From the NCBI RefSeq assembly GCF_005116465.1, contig NZ_SWBM01000001.1:186001-250000 (forward strand): DNA of 64,000 nt. Reading direction: 5' to 3'. Within the stretch, counting starts at the first letter, position 1, and every line of letters begins with the position of its first letter. This DNA comes from Robertmurraya kyonggiensis. GTDB lineage: Bacteria; Bacillota; Bacilli; Bacillales; Cytobacillaceae. This document shows, in pieces, positions 52,708 through 60,487 of the stretch. The notes beneath the pieces are model-generated. The model was not told where the DNA came from and searched no databases. It saw nothing but the letters and a program-made list of their open reading frames with translations. The position numbers and the translations under genes are program-made.

Positions 52708-53715
52708 ATGACAATTGGAATCTTGAGTGTCGCGACGTATATTCCGGATACTTTTATGACGGGAAAGGAAATCGCAAAAAAAGCAGGGATTCCACATGAA
52801 ATTGTGGAAGAAAAGATGGGGATTAAATGTAAACCGATTCCAGGTATGGATGATCATACTTGTGAAATGGGGATAAAGGCTGCTAAAAAGGCAATAGCGC
52901 GGGCGGGAATTGATCCGTTAGAGATTGATTTGATTATAAATATTGGAGAAGAACATAAGGAGTATCCTCTATGGACTGCCGGAATTAAGCTTCAAGAGGA
53001 AATCGGTGCCTATAATGCCGTGGCCTTTGATGTTGCACTAAGATGTGGAACAACAATTATGGCTTTAAAGATTGCGAAGGATATGATGAGTTCAGACCCT
53101 AAGCTGGAAACCGTTTTACTTGCAGGGGGCTATCGAAACATCGACTTTATTGATTACGAGAATACAAGAACTCGTTTTATGTTTAATCTTGGTGCAGGCG
53201 GTGGAGCGATACTGCTACGAAAGGGACATAACAAAAATCGACTCCTAGAAACAAGCTTGATCACAGATGGAAGCTTTTCTGAAGATGTAGTAGTTGTAGC
53301 AGGGGGAACAAAGAATCCACTTACAAAAGATAATCTTCACCTCCATCAACTTGATGTCTTAGATCCTGATGGGATGAAAAATCGACTGGAACAGAAGTCG
53401 ATGTCCAATTTCTTGAAGGTTATTCGCGAGTCATTGAAAAACAGTGGGTATTCTGAGAAGGATATTCAGTATGTGGGTCTCTTACACATGAAAAAATCAG
53501 CCCATGAATATGTATTAAAGGAATTAGGTTTGTCTCTTGAGGATTCTATTTATCTAGAAAACTACGGTCATATTGGACAAATTGATCAAATTTTATCTTT
53601 AGAGCTTGCGGAACAGGAAGGTAAGTTGAAGGATGGCGCTATCGTTGTCTTAGTAAGTGCAGGAATCGGCTATGCATGGGGGGCAACAACAATTCGTTGG
53701 GGAGAGGGAGATTAG
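52708..53715 (+). CDS. KAS III-fold (3-oxoacyl-ACP synthase III-like) enzyme
   Basis: The 335-residue thiolase-fold protein aligns with KAS III. The nucleophile Cys is at 113 in AFDVALRCGT and the active-site His at 260 in GLLHMKKS. The position of the third residue, Asn in KAS III (NYGN), is His 288 here (ENYGHIGQ). N-terminal IGILSVATYIP is also typical. The changes suggest a condensing or acyl-transfer reaction other than fatty acid initiation. ATG 52708 follows GAGGTGAAGGGAA. It is followed almost directly by the hydrolase gene. Confidence 0.85.
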   Translation: MTIGILSVATYIPDTFMTGKEIAKKAGIPHEIVEEKMGIKCKPIPGMDDHTCEMGIKAAKKAIARAGIDPLEIDLIINIGEEHKEYPLWTAGIKLQEEIGAYNAVAFDVALRCGTTIMALKIAKDMMSSDPKLETVLLAGGYRNIDFIDYENTRTRFMFNLGAGGGAILLRKGHNKNRLLETSLITDGSFSEDVVVVAGGTKNPLTKDNLHLHQLDVLDPDGMKNRLEQKSMSNFLKVIRESLKNSGYSEKDIQYVGLLHMKKSAHEYVLKELGLSLEDSIYLENYGHIGQIDQILSLELAEQEGKLKDGAIVVLVSAGIGYAWGATTIRWGEGD

Positions 53716-53716
53716 G

Positions 53717-54616
53717 ATGACAATGGGTGTGCAGGTGGAATTGAAAAAAGTATTGTTGTCAAACGGTGAAACATTGACATATCGAGAAAGAGAAGGTGGA
53801 GAAAAGAAGGTTTTGCTCATTCATGGCAATATGACCTCCTCGAAGCATTGGGATTTGGTCATTGAAAACATGGAGGCCTCTTTTAAAATCTATGCGGTGG
53901 ATTTAAGAGGGTTTGGTGGGTCCACCTATCATACTCCCATTCAATCAATTAAGGATTTTTCAGAAGATGTGAGGCTCTTTGTTGAGGCTATACAGTTGAC
54001 TGATTTCTCGATTGTCGGTTGGTCAACAGGTGGAGCTATCGGCATGCAATTTGTTGCTGATTACCCCGGTGTTTGTGAAAAACTTGTCCTTTTAGCCTCC
54101 GCTTCAACAAGAGGTTATCCATTTTATGGAGTAACAGAGGATGGTCAAGTTGACTTGAACAATCGACTCCAAACGTATGAAGATGTGAAAAACGATAGCA
54201 AAACCTTGGCGATTCAAGGAGCGTATGATACGCAAAATCGTGAACTGTTGAAAGCGACTTGGAATGCGTTGATTTACACAAAAAATCAACCAAGTGAAGA
54301 GCTTTACGAGGAGTATGTTGACGATATGCTGACACAAAGAAATTTAGCAGAGGTGTATCATGCGCTGAATACTTTCAACATTAGTTCGGTGAACAATGGT
54401 TTAACAGAAGGGGAAAATCAAGCCAAAGATATAATCATCCCAACACTTGTTCTTCGAGGTGAACGTGATTTGGTTGTTGTTAAGCATATGGCAGAAGAGA
54501 TTATGCAGGACTTAGGAGAAAATGCTCGTTTTATAGAATTAAAGGATTGTGGGCATTCTCCTCTCGTAGATGATTTAGAACAATTGTTACAGGAGATAAC
54601 TGATTTCTTATCTTAA
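53717..54616 (+). CDS. Alpha/beta hydrolase
   Basis: The 299-residue protein has the oxyanion motif LLIHGNMTSS, the nucleophile elbow GWSTGG (Ser about 103), Asp in RGERDLVVV and His in KDCGHSPLV. It has no signal peptide. Such enzymes cut esters, lactones, thioesters or C-C bonds. ATG 53717 lies one base after the KAS-like stop; ATG 53723 is an alternative. It probably acts on the same intermediates as its neighbours. Confidence 0.87.
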   Translation: MTMGVQVELKKVLLSNGETLTYREREGGEKKVLLIHGNMTSSKHWDLVIENMEASFKIYAVDLRGFGGSTYHTPIQSIKDFSEDVRLFVEAIQLTDFSIVGWSTGGAIGMQFVADYPGVCEKLVLLASASTRGYPFYGVTEDGQVDLNNRLQTYEDVKNDSKTLAIQGAYDTQNRELLKATWNALIYTKNQPSEELYEEYVDDMLTQRNLAEVYHALNTFNISSVNNGLTEGENQAKDIIIPTLVLRGERDLVVVKHMAEEIMQDLGENARFIELKDCGHSPLVDDLEQLLQEITDFLS

Positions 54617-54629
54617 TGGAGGAAGGACT

Positions 54630-55370
54630 ATGAGATTAGCTGAAAAGGTAGCGATAATTACTGGAGGAGCAGGGGGAATTGGCTTCGCTGCAGCAGAAAC
54701 CTTTGCTCACGAAGGGGCAATGGTAGCCATTGCTGATTTTGATGAAGAGGTTGGTGGTGGAAAAGCAAATGAACTACAGGAAAAAGGCTACGATGTAGCG
54801 TTTTTTCAAGTAGATGTCTCGGAACGAGTCAGCGTTGATGAGATGGTGCAAAGAGTACTAGACCGTTTTGGTACGATCGATATTCTTGTCAATAATGCGG
54901 GAATTACAAGAGATGCGATGCTTTCCAAAATGACTGCGGCTGATTTTCAAAAAGTAATCGATGTAAACCTGTCGGGCGTTTTTCATTGCACACAAGCGGT
55001 TCTCCCTACTTTGGTGGAAAAGGGAAGCGGCGCGATTATCAATACGTCTTCCGTATCAGGTGTCTATGGAAATATTGGACAAACGAATTATGCGGCTTCA
55101 AAAGCAGGTGTGGTAGGAATGACAAAAACATGGGCAAAGGAGCTAGGCCGAAAAGGAATTACGGTTAACGCGGTAGCGCCAGGATTTATTGAAACAGGCA
55201 TGACCGCAACGGTACCTGACAAAGTTATTGACCAAATGAAACAGCAGATTCCACTTGGTCGGCTTGGGGCACCAGAGGATATTGCTAACGCCTATTTGTT
55301 TTTAGCTTCTAATGAAGCAAAGTATATAAATGGGATCACCTTACACGTGGATGGTGGGATTAGAATGTAA
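54630..55370 (+). CDS. Short-chain dehydrogenase/reductase (FabG-like)
   Basis: The 246-residue protein has TGGAGGIGFA (NAD(P) site), NNAG, Ser in NTSSVSG and the catalytic YAASK. The family oxidises or reduces 3-hydroxyacyl/3-oxoacyl thioesters and other alcohols. An acidic ADFDEE after the second strand would suit NAD more than NADP. ATG 54630 follows TGGAGGAAGGACT. Confidence 0.9.
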   Translation: MRLAEKVAIITGGAGGIGFAAAETFAHEGAMVAIADFDEEVGGGKANELQEKGYDVAFFQVDVSERVSVDEMVQRVLDRFGTIDILVNNAGITRDAMLSKMTAADFQKVIDVNLSGVFHCTQAVLPTLVEKGSGAIINTSSVSGVYGNIGQTNYAASKAGVVGMTKTWAKELGRKGITVNAVAPGFIETGMTATVPDKVIDQMKQQIPLGRLGAPEDIANAYLFLASNEAKYINGITLHVDGGIRM

Positions 55371-55375
55371 TACTT

Positions 55376-55402
55376 TAAAAGTAGCCTTGGGCTACTTTTT
55401 TT
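55376..55402 (+). terminator. Terminator of the importer/enzyme operon
   Basis: AAAGTAGCC pairs with GGCTACTTT, followed by nine T. Confidence 0.9.
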
Positions 55403-55437
55403 TTCAAAATATAAGAAAGCATAAATCTCGACTTTGA

Positions 55438-55565
55438 GAATTGTCTAGCTCCAGGCGCCAACGGCTCTCGGGTCTGGGCCAATCCGTCGAGAAGGTTAAA
55501 GAACAACCTTCTCGACGGCTCGTCTTATGCTTGTCGCCGTTAGGCGGGCGCCTTGCGCTTTTCTT
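55438..55565 (+). repeat. Structured intergenic repeat, copy 2
   Basis: This copy of the unit seen at 49013 starts TTGTCTAGCTCCAGGCGCC and ends GGCGCCTTGCGCTTTTCTTA. Its inner hairpin is longer: GTCGAGAAGGTT pairs with AACCTTCTCGAC around AAAGAAC. It lies directly before the ligase promoter. A reading frame in line with the ligase gene crosses it, but the real start lies further on. Confidence 0.8.
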
Positions 55566-55569
55566 AATT

Positions 55570-55602
55570 TGTAACTTCCTTGTAACCACTCGTCGATACA
55601 AT
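55570..55602 (+). promoter_or_regulatory. SARP-type promoter of the acyl-CoA ligase gene
   Basis: TGTAAC (55570-55575), N5, TGTAAC (55581-55586), N10, TACAAT (55597-55602). Every spacing equals that of the promoter at 47491. Confidence 0.7.
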
Positions 55603-55632
55603 CAATCCATCAAGAATGAAGGAGAGATTTTG

Positions 55633-57126
55633 GTGAGGTGGGAGCTTGACTGGCTAGCAAATAAAGCGAGATTAACACCAGATGCAGTAGCAATTATTGA
55701 TGCTGAACAAAAGAAACATTGGACTTTTGCCGAACTCAATCAGTTATGTGAGAATACGGCAAATTGGTTATATAAACAAGGAGTAAAAAAAGGCGATCGC
55801 GTTGCCCTTTTTTCACCAAATGATATTAGCTATTTTCAATTGCTTTGTGCCTGCCTTAAGCTTGGGGCAATATTCGTTCCGATAAATTGGAGATTGTCCT
55901 TTCATGAAATAGCGTATATTTTACAGGATTGTTCACCAAAACTAGTTGGCTATCACAAAAGCTTTCAAGAGAATATGGAAAATGAAATATTTAAACTATA
56001 TCGTTCCTTTCAAGTAAATCAGAATGTAGAAAAAGAAAGCCAATATCCAGCAGAACCTATCCACGAAAGAGATCCGTTAGCGATTATTTATACAGGAGGT
56101 ACGACTGGAAACCCAAAGGGAGTCGTATTGTCTCACCGATCGATCATGTGGAATGGGATAAATACGATTATTAGCTGGAATTTAACAAATGATGACACGA
56201 CGCTAACATATATGCCTCTTTTTCACACAGGAGGTCTAAATGCGTTATCGATTCCTCTTTTAATGGCAGGGGGAAGGGTTGTCATCGGTCGAGAGTTTAT
56301 ACCTGCAAAAGCGATACAATATATCAATGACTATCAATGCACGATTGTATTGCTTGTACCTACAATGTATCAAATGATGATTGAAACAAACGAATTTCAA
56401 ACGAGTACCTTTGAATCGATGAAAACCTTTTTATCAGGGGGTGCTCCATGTCCGTTAGAAATATATGAGGCTTTTAAAAGAAAAGGAATTTTATTCAAAG
56501 AAGGCTATGGACTGACAGAAGCTGGTCCGAATAATTTTTTCATTGATCCCCATGTTGCTATGGAGAAGCTAGGTTCAGTTGGAAAACCAATGATGTTTAA
56601 TACGATTAAATTGGTAAAAGAAAACGGAAAAGAAGCAGGTGTGAACGAGGTAGGAGAGGTGCTGATAAAAGGAAAGCATTCCTTCGAATATTATTGGAAC
56701 AATAAACAGGCGACAAAAGAAACGATAGAGGATGGCTGGCTTAAGACTGGTGATTTAGCACGAATGGATGAAGAAGCCTATTTTTATATTGTTGGTAGGA
56801 AAAAGGATATGATTATTACGGGGGGAGAAAATGTCTATCCTTTAGAAGTGGAGCATTGGCTAGCCTCTCATCCTCAGGTGGATGAAGTAGCGGTTGTTGG
56901 ATTGCCAGATAAAAAATGGGGAGAGATGGTGGCTGCCTTTGTGGTACTAAAATCGGGTGAAGAAACTGAAAGTGAAGATTTGAAAACATTCTGTTCTTAT
57001 AAATTGGGAAAATATAAAATTCCAAAAGTGTTTTATTTTGTAAGTGAGCTTCCAAAAACGCATGTCGGTAAAATTGATAAAAAGCAGTTAAAGAAAATGG
57101 GCTCAAATATAAACGAGAAAGCGTGA
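55633..57126 (+). CDS. AMP-forming acyl-CoA ligase
   Basis: The 497-residue enzyme has IIYTGGTTGNPKGVVLSH, YGLTEAGPN, DGWLKTGDLARMDEEAY, GRKKDMIITGGENVYPLEV and the catalytic Lys in THVGKIDKKQL. It activates a carboxylic acid to its CoA ester. The start is GTG 55633 (or TTG 55630) behind AAGGAGAG. A longer frame back to 55441 runs through the structured repeat and is not a real N-terminus. It has its own promoter of the shared type, so it should be controlled together with the importer operon. Confidence 0.9.
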   Translation: MRWELDWLANKARLTPDAVAIIDAEQKKHWTFAELNQLCENTANWLYKQGVKKGDRVALFSPNDISYFQLLCACLKLGAIFVPINWRLSFHEIAYILQDCSPKLVGYHKSFQENMENEIFKLYRSFQVNQNVEKESQYPAEPIHERDPLAIIYTGGTTGNPKGVVLSHRSIMWNGINTIISWNLTNDDTTLTYMPLFHTGGLNALSIPLLMAGGRVVIGREFIPAKAIQYINDYQCTIVLLVPTMYQMMIETNEFQTSTFESMKTFLSGGAPCPLEIYEAFKRKGILFKEGYGLTEAGPNNFFIDPHVAMEKLGSVGKPMMFNTIKLVKENGKEAGVNEVGEVLIKGKHSFEYYWNNKQATKETIEDGWLKTGDLARMDEEAYFYIVGRKKDMIITGGENVYPLEVEHWLASHPQVDEVAVVGLPDKKWGEMVAAFVVLKSGEETESEDLKTFCSYKLGKYKIPKVFYFVSELPKTHVGKIDKKQLKKMGSNINEKA

Positions 57127-57150
57127 AGAAAGAATTTTCACGCTTTTTGT
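57116..57150 (+). terminator. Terminator of the ligase gene
   Basis: AGCGTGAA (57120-57127) pairs with TTCACGCT (57138-57145), followed by TTTT. The stem covers the stop codon. Confidence 0.88.
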
Positions 57151-57190
57151 GTTTTAATAGATGAATAGTTTTAAAATTTGGAGGACGATT

Positions 57191-57802
57191 ATGATCGAAG
57201 CAGTGATTCATGGATTGATTTTAGCATTTGGACTTATTCTGCCTTTAGGGGTACAAAACGTATTTGTATTTAATCAAGGAGCGATTCAACCTAAATTCTC
57301 AAAAGCGCTGCCTGTCATTATTACCGCGTCGCTTTGTGACACGTTACTTATTTCATTAGCAGTATTGGGAGTGTCAGTTGTTGTTTTAAGCTCGTATTGG
57401 ATTAAAACGATCCTTTTTGTAGGTGGGATCATTTTTCTTATTTACATGGGAATCGTCGTTTGGAGAAGCAAGCCTACACAGCTTGATGGAGAGCAAACGT
57501 CAGTTTCACCGAAAAAACAGATTCTCTTTGCAATGTCGGTTTCCTTGTTAAATCCACATGCGATCATGGATACGGTCGGGGTAATTGGAACTAGCTCTAT
57601 TAAGTATGTAGGAACCGAAAAATTCGCCTTTGCGATTGCTTGTATCATAACATCATGGATATGGTTTGCTGGACTTGGGATTGCAGGGAGACTTGTAGGC
57701 AACCTAAATAAATCAGGGAAGTTCTTGCTTATCCTAAACAAGGTTTCAGCCATTATTATGTGGGGAACAGCTATTTATATTGGGCTATCTCTTTTTGGGT
57801 AA
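57191..57802 (+). CDS. LysE/ArgO family amino acid exporter
   Basis: The 203-residue membrane protein has about six TM segments and the LysE pattern GLILPLGVQNVFVFNQGA, then SLLNPHAIMDTVGVIG. It exports basic amino acids or related compounds. ATG 57191 follows TTGGAGGACGATT; an in-frame ATG at 57161 precedes that site. Confidence 0.88.
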   Translation: MIEAVIHGLILAFGLILPLGVQNVFVFNQGAIQPKFSKALPVIITASLCDTLLISLAVLGVSVVVLSSYWIKTILFVGGIIFLIYMGIVVWRSKPTQLDGEQTSVSPKKQILFAMSVSLLNPHAIMDTVGVIGTSSIKYVGTEKFAFAIACIITSWIWFAGLGIAGRLVGNLNKSGKFLLILNKVSAIIMWGTAIYIGLSLFG

Positions 57803-57834
57803 AAAAATCGAGCCATAGATGCTCGATTTTTTTA
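57803..57834. terminator. Bidirectional terminator between lysE-like and MFS genes
   Basis: AAAAATCGAGC and GCTCGATTTTT pair around CATAGAT, with an A run before and a T run after. Confidence 0.9.
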
Positions 57835-58980
57835 ATAGGCGTGTTGTTCCTGAACTAGTTCCTGAGATAGAAAAATCCCAAAAATAAAGTTAAGTATAAA
57901 TAATCCTATCAACAAAAGAAGCACGAATTGAAAGTTGAGTAGCATGACAACGGGTGAAGCAATACTTGCCCCCGTTAATAAAACAAATGAATAGATAGTG
58001 AGGGCTTTGGCTCGGTGTATGCCCCCTAATGTACCAACTAATGTGATAACAGTAGGGATCAATAGAGAAATTGAAGCAACAAATAAAATCGATAGTGTCA
58101 TTAGGGCAAACCAACTATGAAAGAGGCTCATAGAAATGAGACTTATCATCCCAATAACAAAACCTGTAAACATGGTCCGTTCTATCCCAAATTTCTCAAT
58201 CAGTTTCCCGGTAAATAGGGAAAGGACGGCTCCAGTCAACCCAACAGCACGAAGGCTAAATAGCTGTTCTGGTTGTCCTCCGAAATAACGTCCAATTCCA
58301 TCATAAAGGGCAACGAAAGAAAAGAGCAATGTGAAGGTAATTCCGTAGCATTTAAGTAATGTTCTATTTTTGAATAAGGAAGTCATGATGGATAGGGTAG
58401 CACGATTATTAAAGTGTAGTATTTTGGATTTTGGGAGGACGATAAGACTAAGAATAAAAAGAATAAAGTAGCTAATCGCAAAAAAATAATAGACATTATT
58501 CCATGTAGACAGAGAGGTAATTGAAGAACTGATTAATTGACCGAGAATTCCCGCCATTAAGAAGCCTGTGTTTATAAAAACAAGTAAGAGGGTTCTTGTT
58601 CGTTCAGTATAGTGATCAAAGATAAGTGCGAAAGCAACAGGTGCGAAACTTCCTAGCGTTAGCCCCTGAAAAGAACGTGCGGCGTAGAGGCCGATAGTAG
58701 TATCCACTAATCCCACCAGTAAGGTTGAAATAGCTGAGGCTAACATCCCAATTATGATGATTCTTCTTCTTCCGAATTGGTCAGATGCTGGACCGAAGTA
58801 GAGAAGCCCAACCGCGTAGCAAAGGGAAAATAAACTTCCAGCAAAGACGACATGGTTTTCTTTAATCTGTAAGGAGTGAGAAACAGTGTCATAAATGGGG
58901 ATTAAGGTATAAATATTGCTGGCAATAAAAACGCCAGTAATGATGAGTAAAACCGCTGTGTATCTTAATCTCGTATCCAC
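57832..58980 (-). CDS. MFS transporter
   Basis: The 382-residue protein has 12 likely TM segments and the loop motif GPASDQFGRRRIIIIG. The start is GTG 58980 with GGGTGATAT just before it. A GTG at 58989 lies inside the ribosome site. Its family type fits efflux or sugar-efflux pumps. It converges on the LysE-like gene and seems to be monocistronic. Confidence 0.85.
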   Translation of the reverse strand: MDTRLRYTAVLLIITGVFIASNIYTLIPIYDTVSHSLQIKENHVVFAGSLFSLCYAVGLLYFGPASDQFGRRRIIIIGMLASAISTLLVGLVDTTIGLYAARSFQGLTLGSFAPVAFALIFDHYTERTRTLLLVFINTGFLMAGILGQLISSSITSLSTWNNVYYFFAISYFILFILSLIVLPKSKILHFNNRATLSIMTSLFKNRTLLKCYGITFTLLFSFVALYDGIGRYFGGQPEQLFSLRAVGLTGAVLSLFTGKLIEKFGIERTMFTGFVIGMISLISMSLFHSWFALMTLSILFVASISLLIPTVITLVGTLGGIHRAKALTIYSFVLLTGASIASPVVMLLNFQFVLLLLIGLFILNFIFGIFLSQELVQEQHAY

Positions 58981-59049
58981 ATATATCACCCGCCTATGCC
59001 ATAGTATGCAAGTACTGTGGCATAGGTAGGTTGTATAAGCAATTGAATA

Positions 59050-59523
59050 TTATTTCAATCGGAATCCTTCTTCTTTCAAATACTGGGCTGCTTCATTATA
59101 GGAAGGAAATGTTCCATCAAGATTTAATCCAGCATAAACATTCCACATCTCATCTTCATAAATAAGAATAAGGGTGAAGTTATCTTCGTTAATCCAATAT
59201 TCTTCTTCCTCAGATTCTCCGACTATCGCAGACTCGATGTTTGATCGTGGGGCTAGTGATTCAATGGATTGTTCAATAATTTTACGAAGCTCTTTTGCTG
59301 AGTATTCACGGATATTGACCATTCCTTTTTGGTCTGGTTCATATTCATCTAAGTATTCAGCATAGACAAAGCCATTTCCATTGGGATGTAAATGGTAAAC
59401 AACAGTCTTTTTATCATAATCACTTTCTTCATAATGAAAATTAACACGACCTAGAGATACATCACGGCGAGTTAATTGAGGGAACGATTCAATAATTTGT
59501 AGCTTTTCTTCAAATGATAGCAT
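59050..59523 (-). CDS. Conserved-looking hypothetical protein
   Basis: The 157-residue acidic, soluble protein starts MLSFEEKLQIIESFPQLTRR and has a beta-rich centre (TVVYHLHPNGNGFVYAEYLD). The second half looks like a repeat of the same topology (NFTLILIYEDEMWNVYAGLN). No metal or catalytic motif is seen. ATG 59523 follows GGAGGCACC. I do not recognise it. Confidence 0.75.
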   Translation of the reverse strand: MLSFEEKLQIIESFPQLTRRDVSLGRVNFHYEESDYDKKTVVYHLHPNGNGFVYAEYLDEYEPDQKGMVNIREYSAKELRKIIEQSIESLAPRSNIESAIVGESEEEEYWINEDNFTLILIYEDEMWNVYAGLNLDGTFPSYNEAAQYLKEEGFRLK

Positions 59524-59615
59524 GGTGCCTCCACTAAAATTGGATTTTAATTTCGTTTCATTATACCATTAGATTTATGCTAACAAAAACAGAGAACAAT
59601 AGAGGAGCCAGTAAA

Positions 59616-59822
59616 ATGTCAGATGGCCGTAATCGTAAAGATATTAAAGAAGGACTAGAAGTTGAAATCGTCTTAAAAAAAGACCAAAGAACAGGAAAAC
59701 TAACAAAAGGAACAGTCAAAGACATATTGACCAACTCCTCCTCCCATCCCCATGGAATCAAAGTTCGACTAATCGACGGACAAGTGGGGAGAGTACAATC
59801 GATTATTACTGATGGGAAATAG
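59616..59822 (+). CDS. ywbE: YwbE family small protein
   Basis: The 68-residue protein fits B. subtilis YwbE: RKDIKEGLEVEIVLKKDQRT, then GKLTKGTVKDILTNSSSHPHGIKV. The fold is a small SH3-like barrel of unknown role. ATG 59616 follows GAGGAGCCAGT; an opening at 59577 has no ribosome site. Confidence 0.88.
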   Translation: MSDGRNRKDIKEGLEVEIVLKKDQRTGKLTKGTVKDILTNSSSHPHGIKVRLIDGQVGRVQSIITDGK

Positions 59823-59887
59823 TGTAGTCGATACATTAAAGCTAATTTTAGGCAGATTTTTTGATTTTCGACAGGTGTACCCACTTA

Positions 59888-60065
59888 ACCGGAGAAATTC
59901 CGTTTATTTTAATGGATATTAAGTGAAATTGGCGGAGATTTTCCGCTAAATAACCTAAAAAGCCTTAAAATCATGAAAAATGTAAAGCTTAACCGGAAAA
60001 ATTCCGCTTATTTATTGGGAAAAAGGTGAATTTCTTGATTTAGCCGGAATTATTCCGTTTATTTT
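59888..60065. repeat. Palindromic CCGGAAnnnTTCCG repeats
   Basis: Palindromes occur near 59890, 59934, 59994 and 60045. The TCCG parts of copies 1, 3 and 4 lie at 59901, 60005 and 60056, that is 104 (2 x 52) and 51 bp apart. Copy 2 is out of phase. Confidence 0.7.
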
Positions 60066-60282
60066 TCAATGCAATAAAATCAACACCCACATTTAACAGA
60101 GCTAATTTTTAAAAGAAAGATTTAACGAACAATTTTTAACCAGAGTTATTTTACATAGGTGAATTTTGAGATGCCATCATTATATTTTATTAGTGTGAAA
60201 TTCATTTTAAAATGCAAACTAAGTTGATTGGAGCGGAAATCAACTCGAAAGAGGGAGTCCAATCTATAAAAAACTCTTTATC

Positions 60283-60317
60283 AAAAGGACAATTCAAATA
60301 GATAGTCCTTTTTTTGA
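60283..60317 (+). terminator. Hairpin with T run
   Basis: AAAAGGAC pairs with GTCCTTTT around a 14-base loop, followed by a T run. Confidence 0.6.
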
Positions 60318-60487
60318 TGCATAAGTTTTTATCGAGTCGAATAGCTTTTATCAACTAAATCAGGACAAGCTTTTGAATATGAAAAAAGTAACAAAACACG
60401 ATCCGAAAAATTGACTACATATTGTGGTAAGATGTGTATAGTCTACAACACAGAAGACGCATAGTGGGTGTTTTAGGAGGTTAAACA

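Larger units (their letters stand above)
59823..60487. other. Long intergenic region before addB: repeats, terminator, leader
   Basis: The left part holds four CGGA-N4-6-TCCG palindromes. A truncated GTTGATT-GGAGCGG-AAATCAAC hairpin lies near 60222-60252, of a type common in Bacillus intergenic DNA. A terminator-like hairpin lies at 60283-60317. A TTGACT at 60411 with TATAGT at 60437 is a weak addB promoter candidate (20-bp spacing). No gene is seen. Confidence 0.6.

Noticed and set aside
55441-55632. N-terminal extension of the acyl-CoA ligase
   Set aside because: The in-frame extension is translated from the structured repeat and the promoter. A ribosome site and start lie at 55619-55635.
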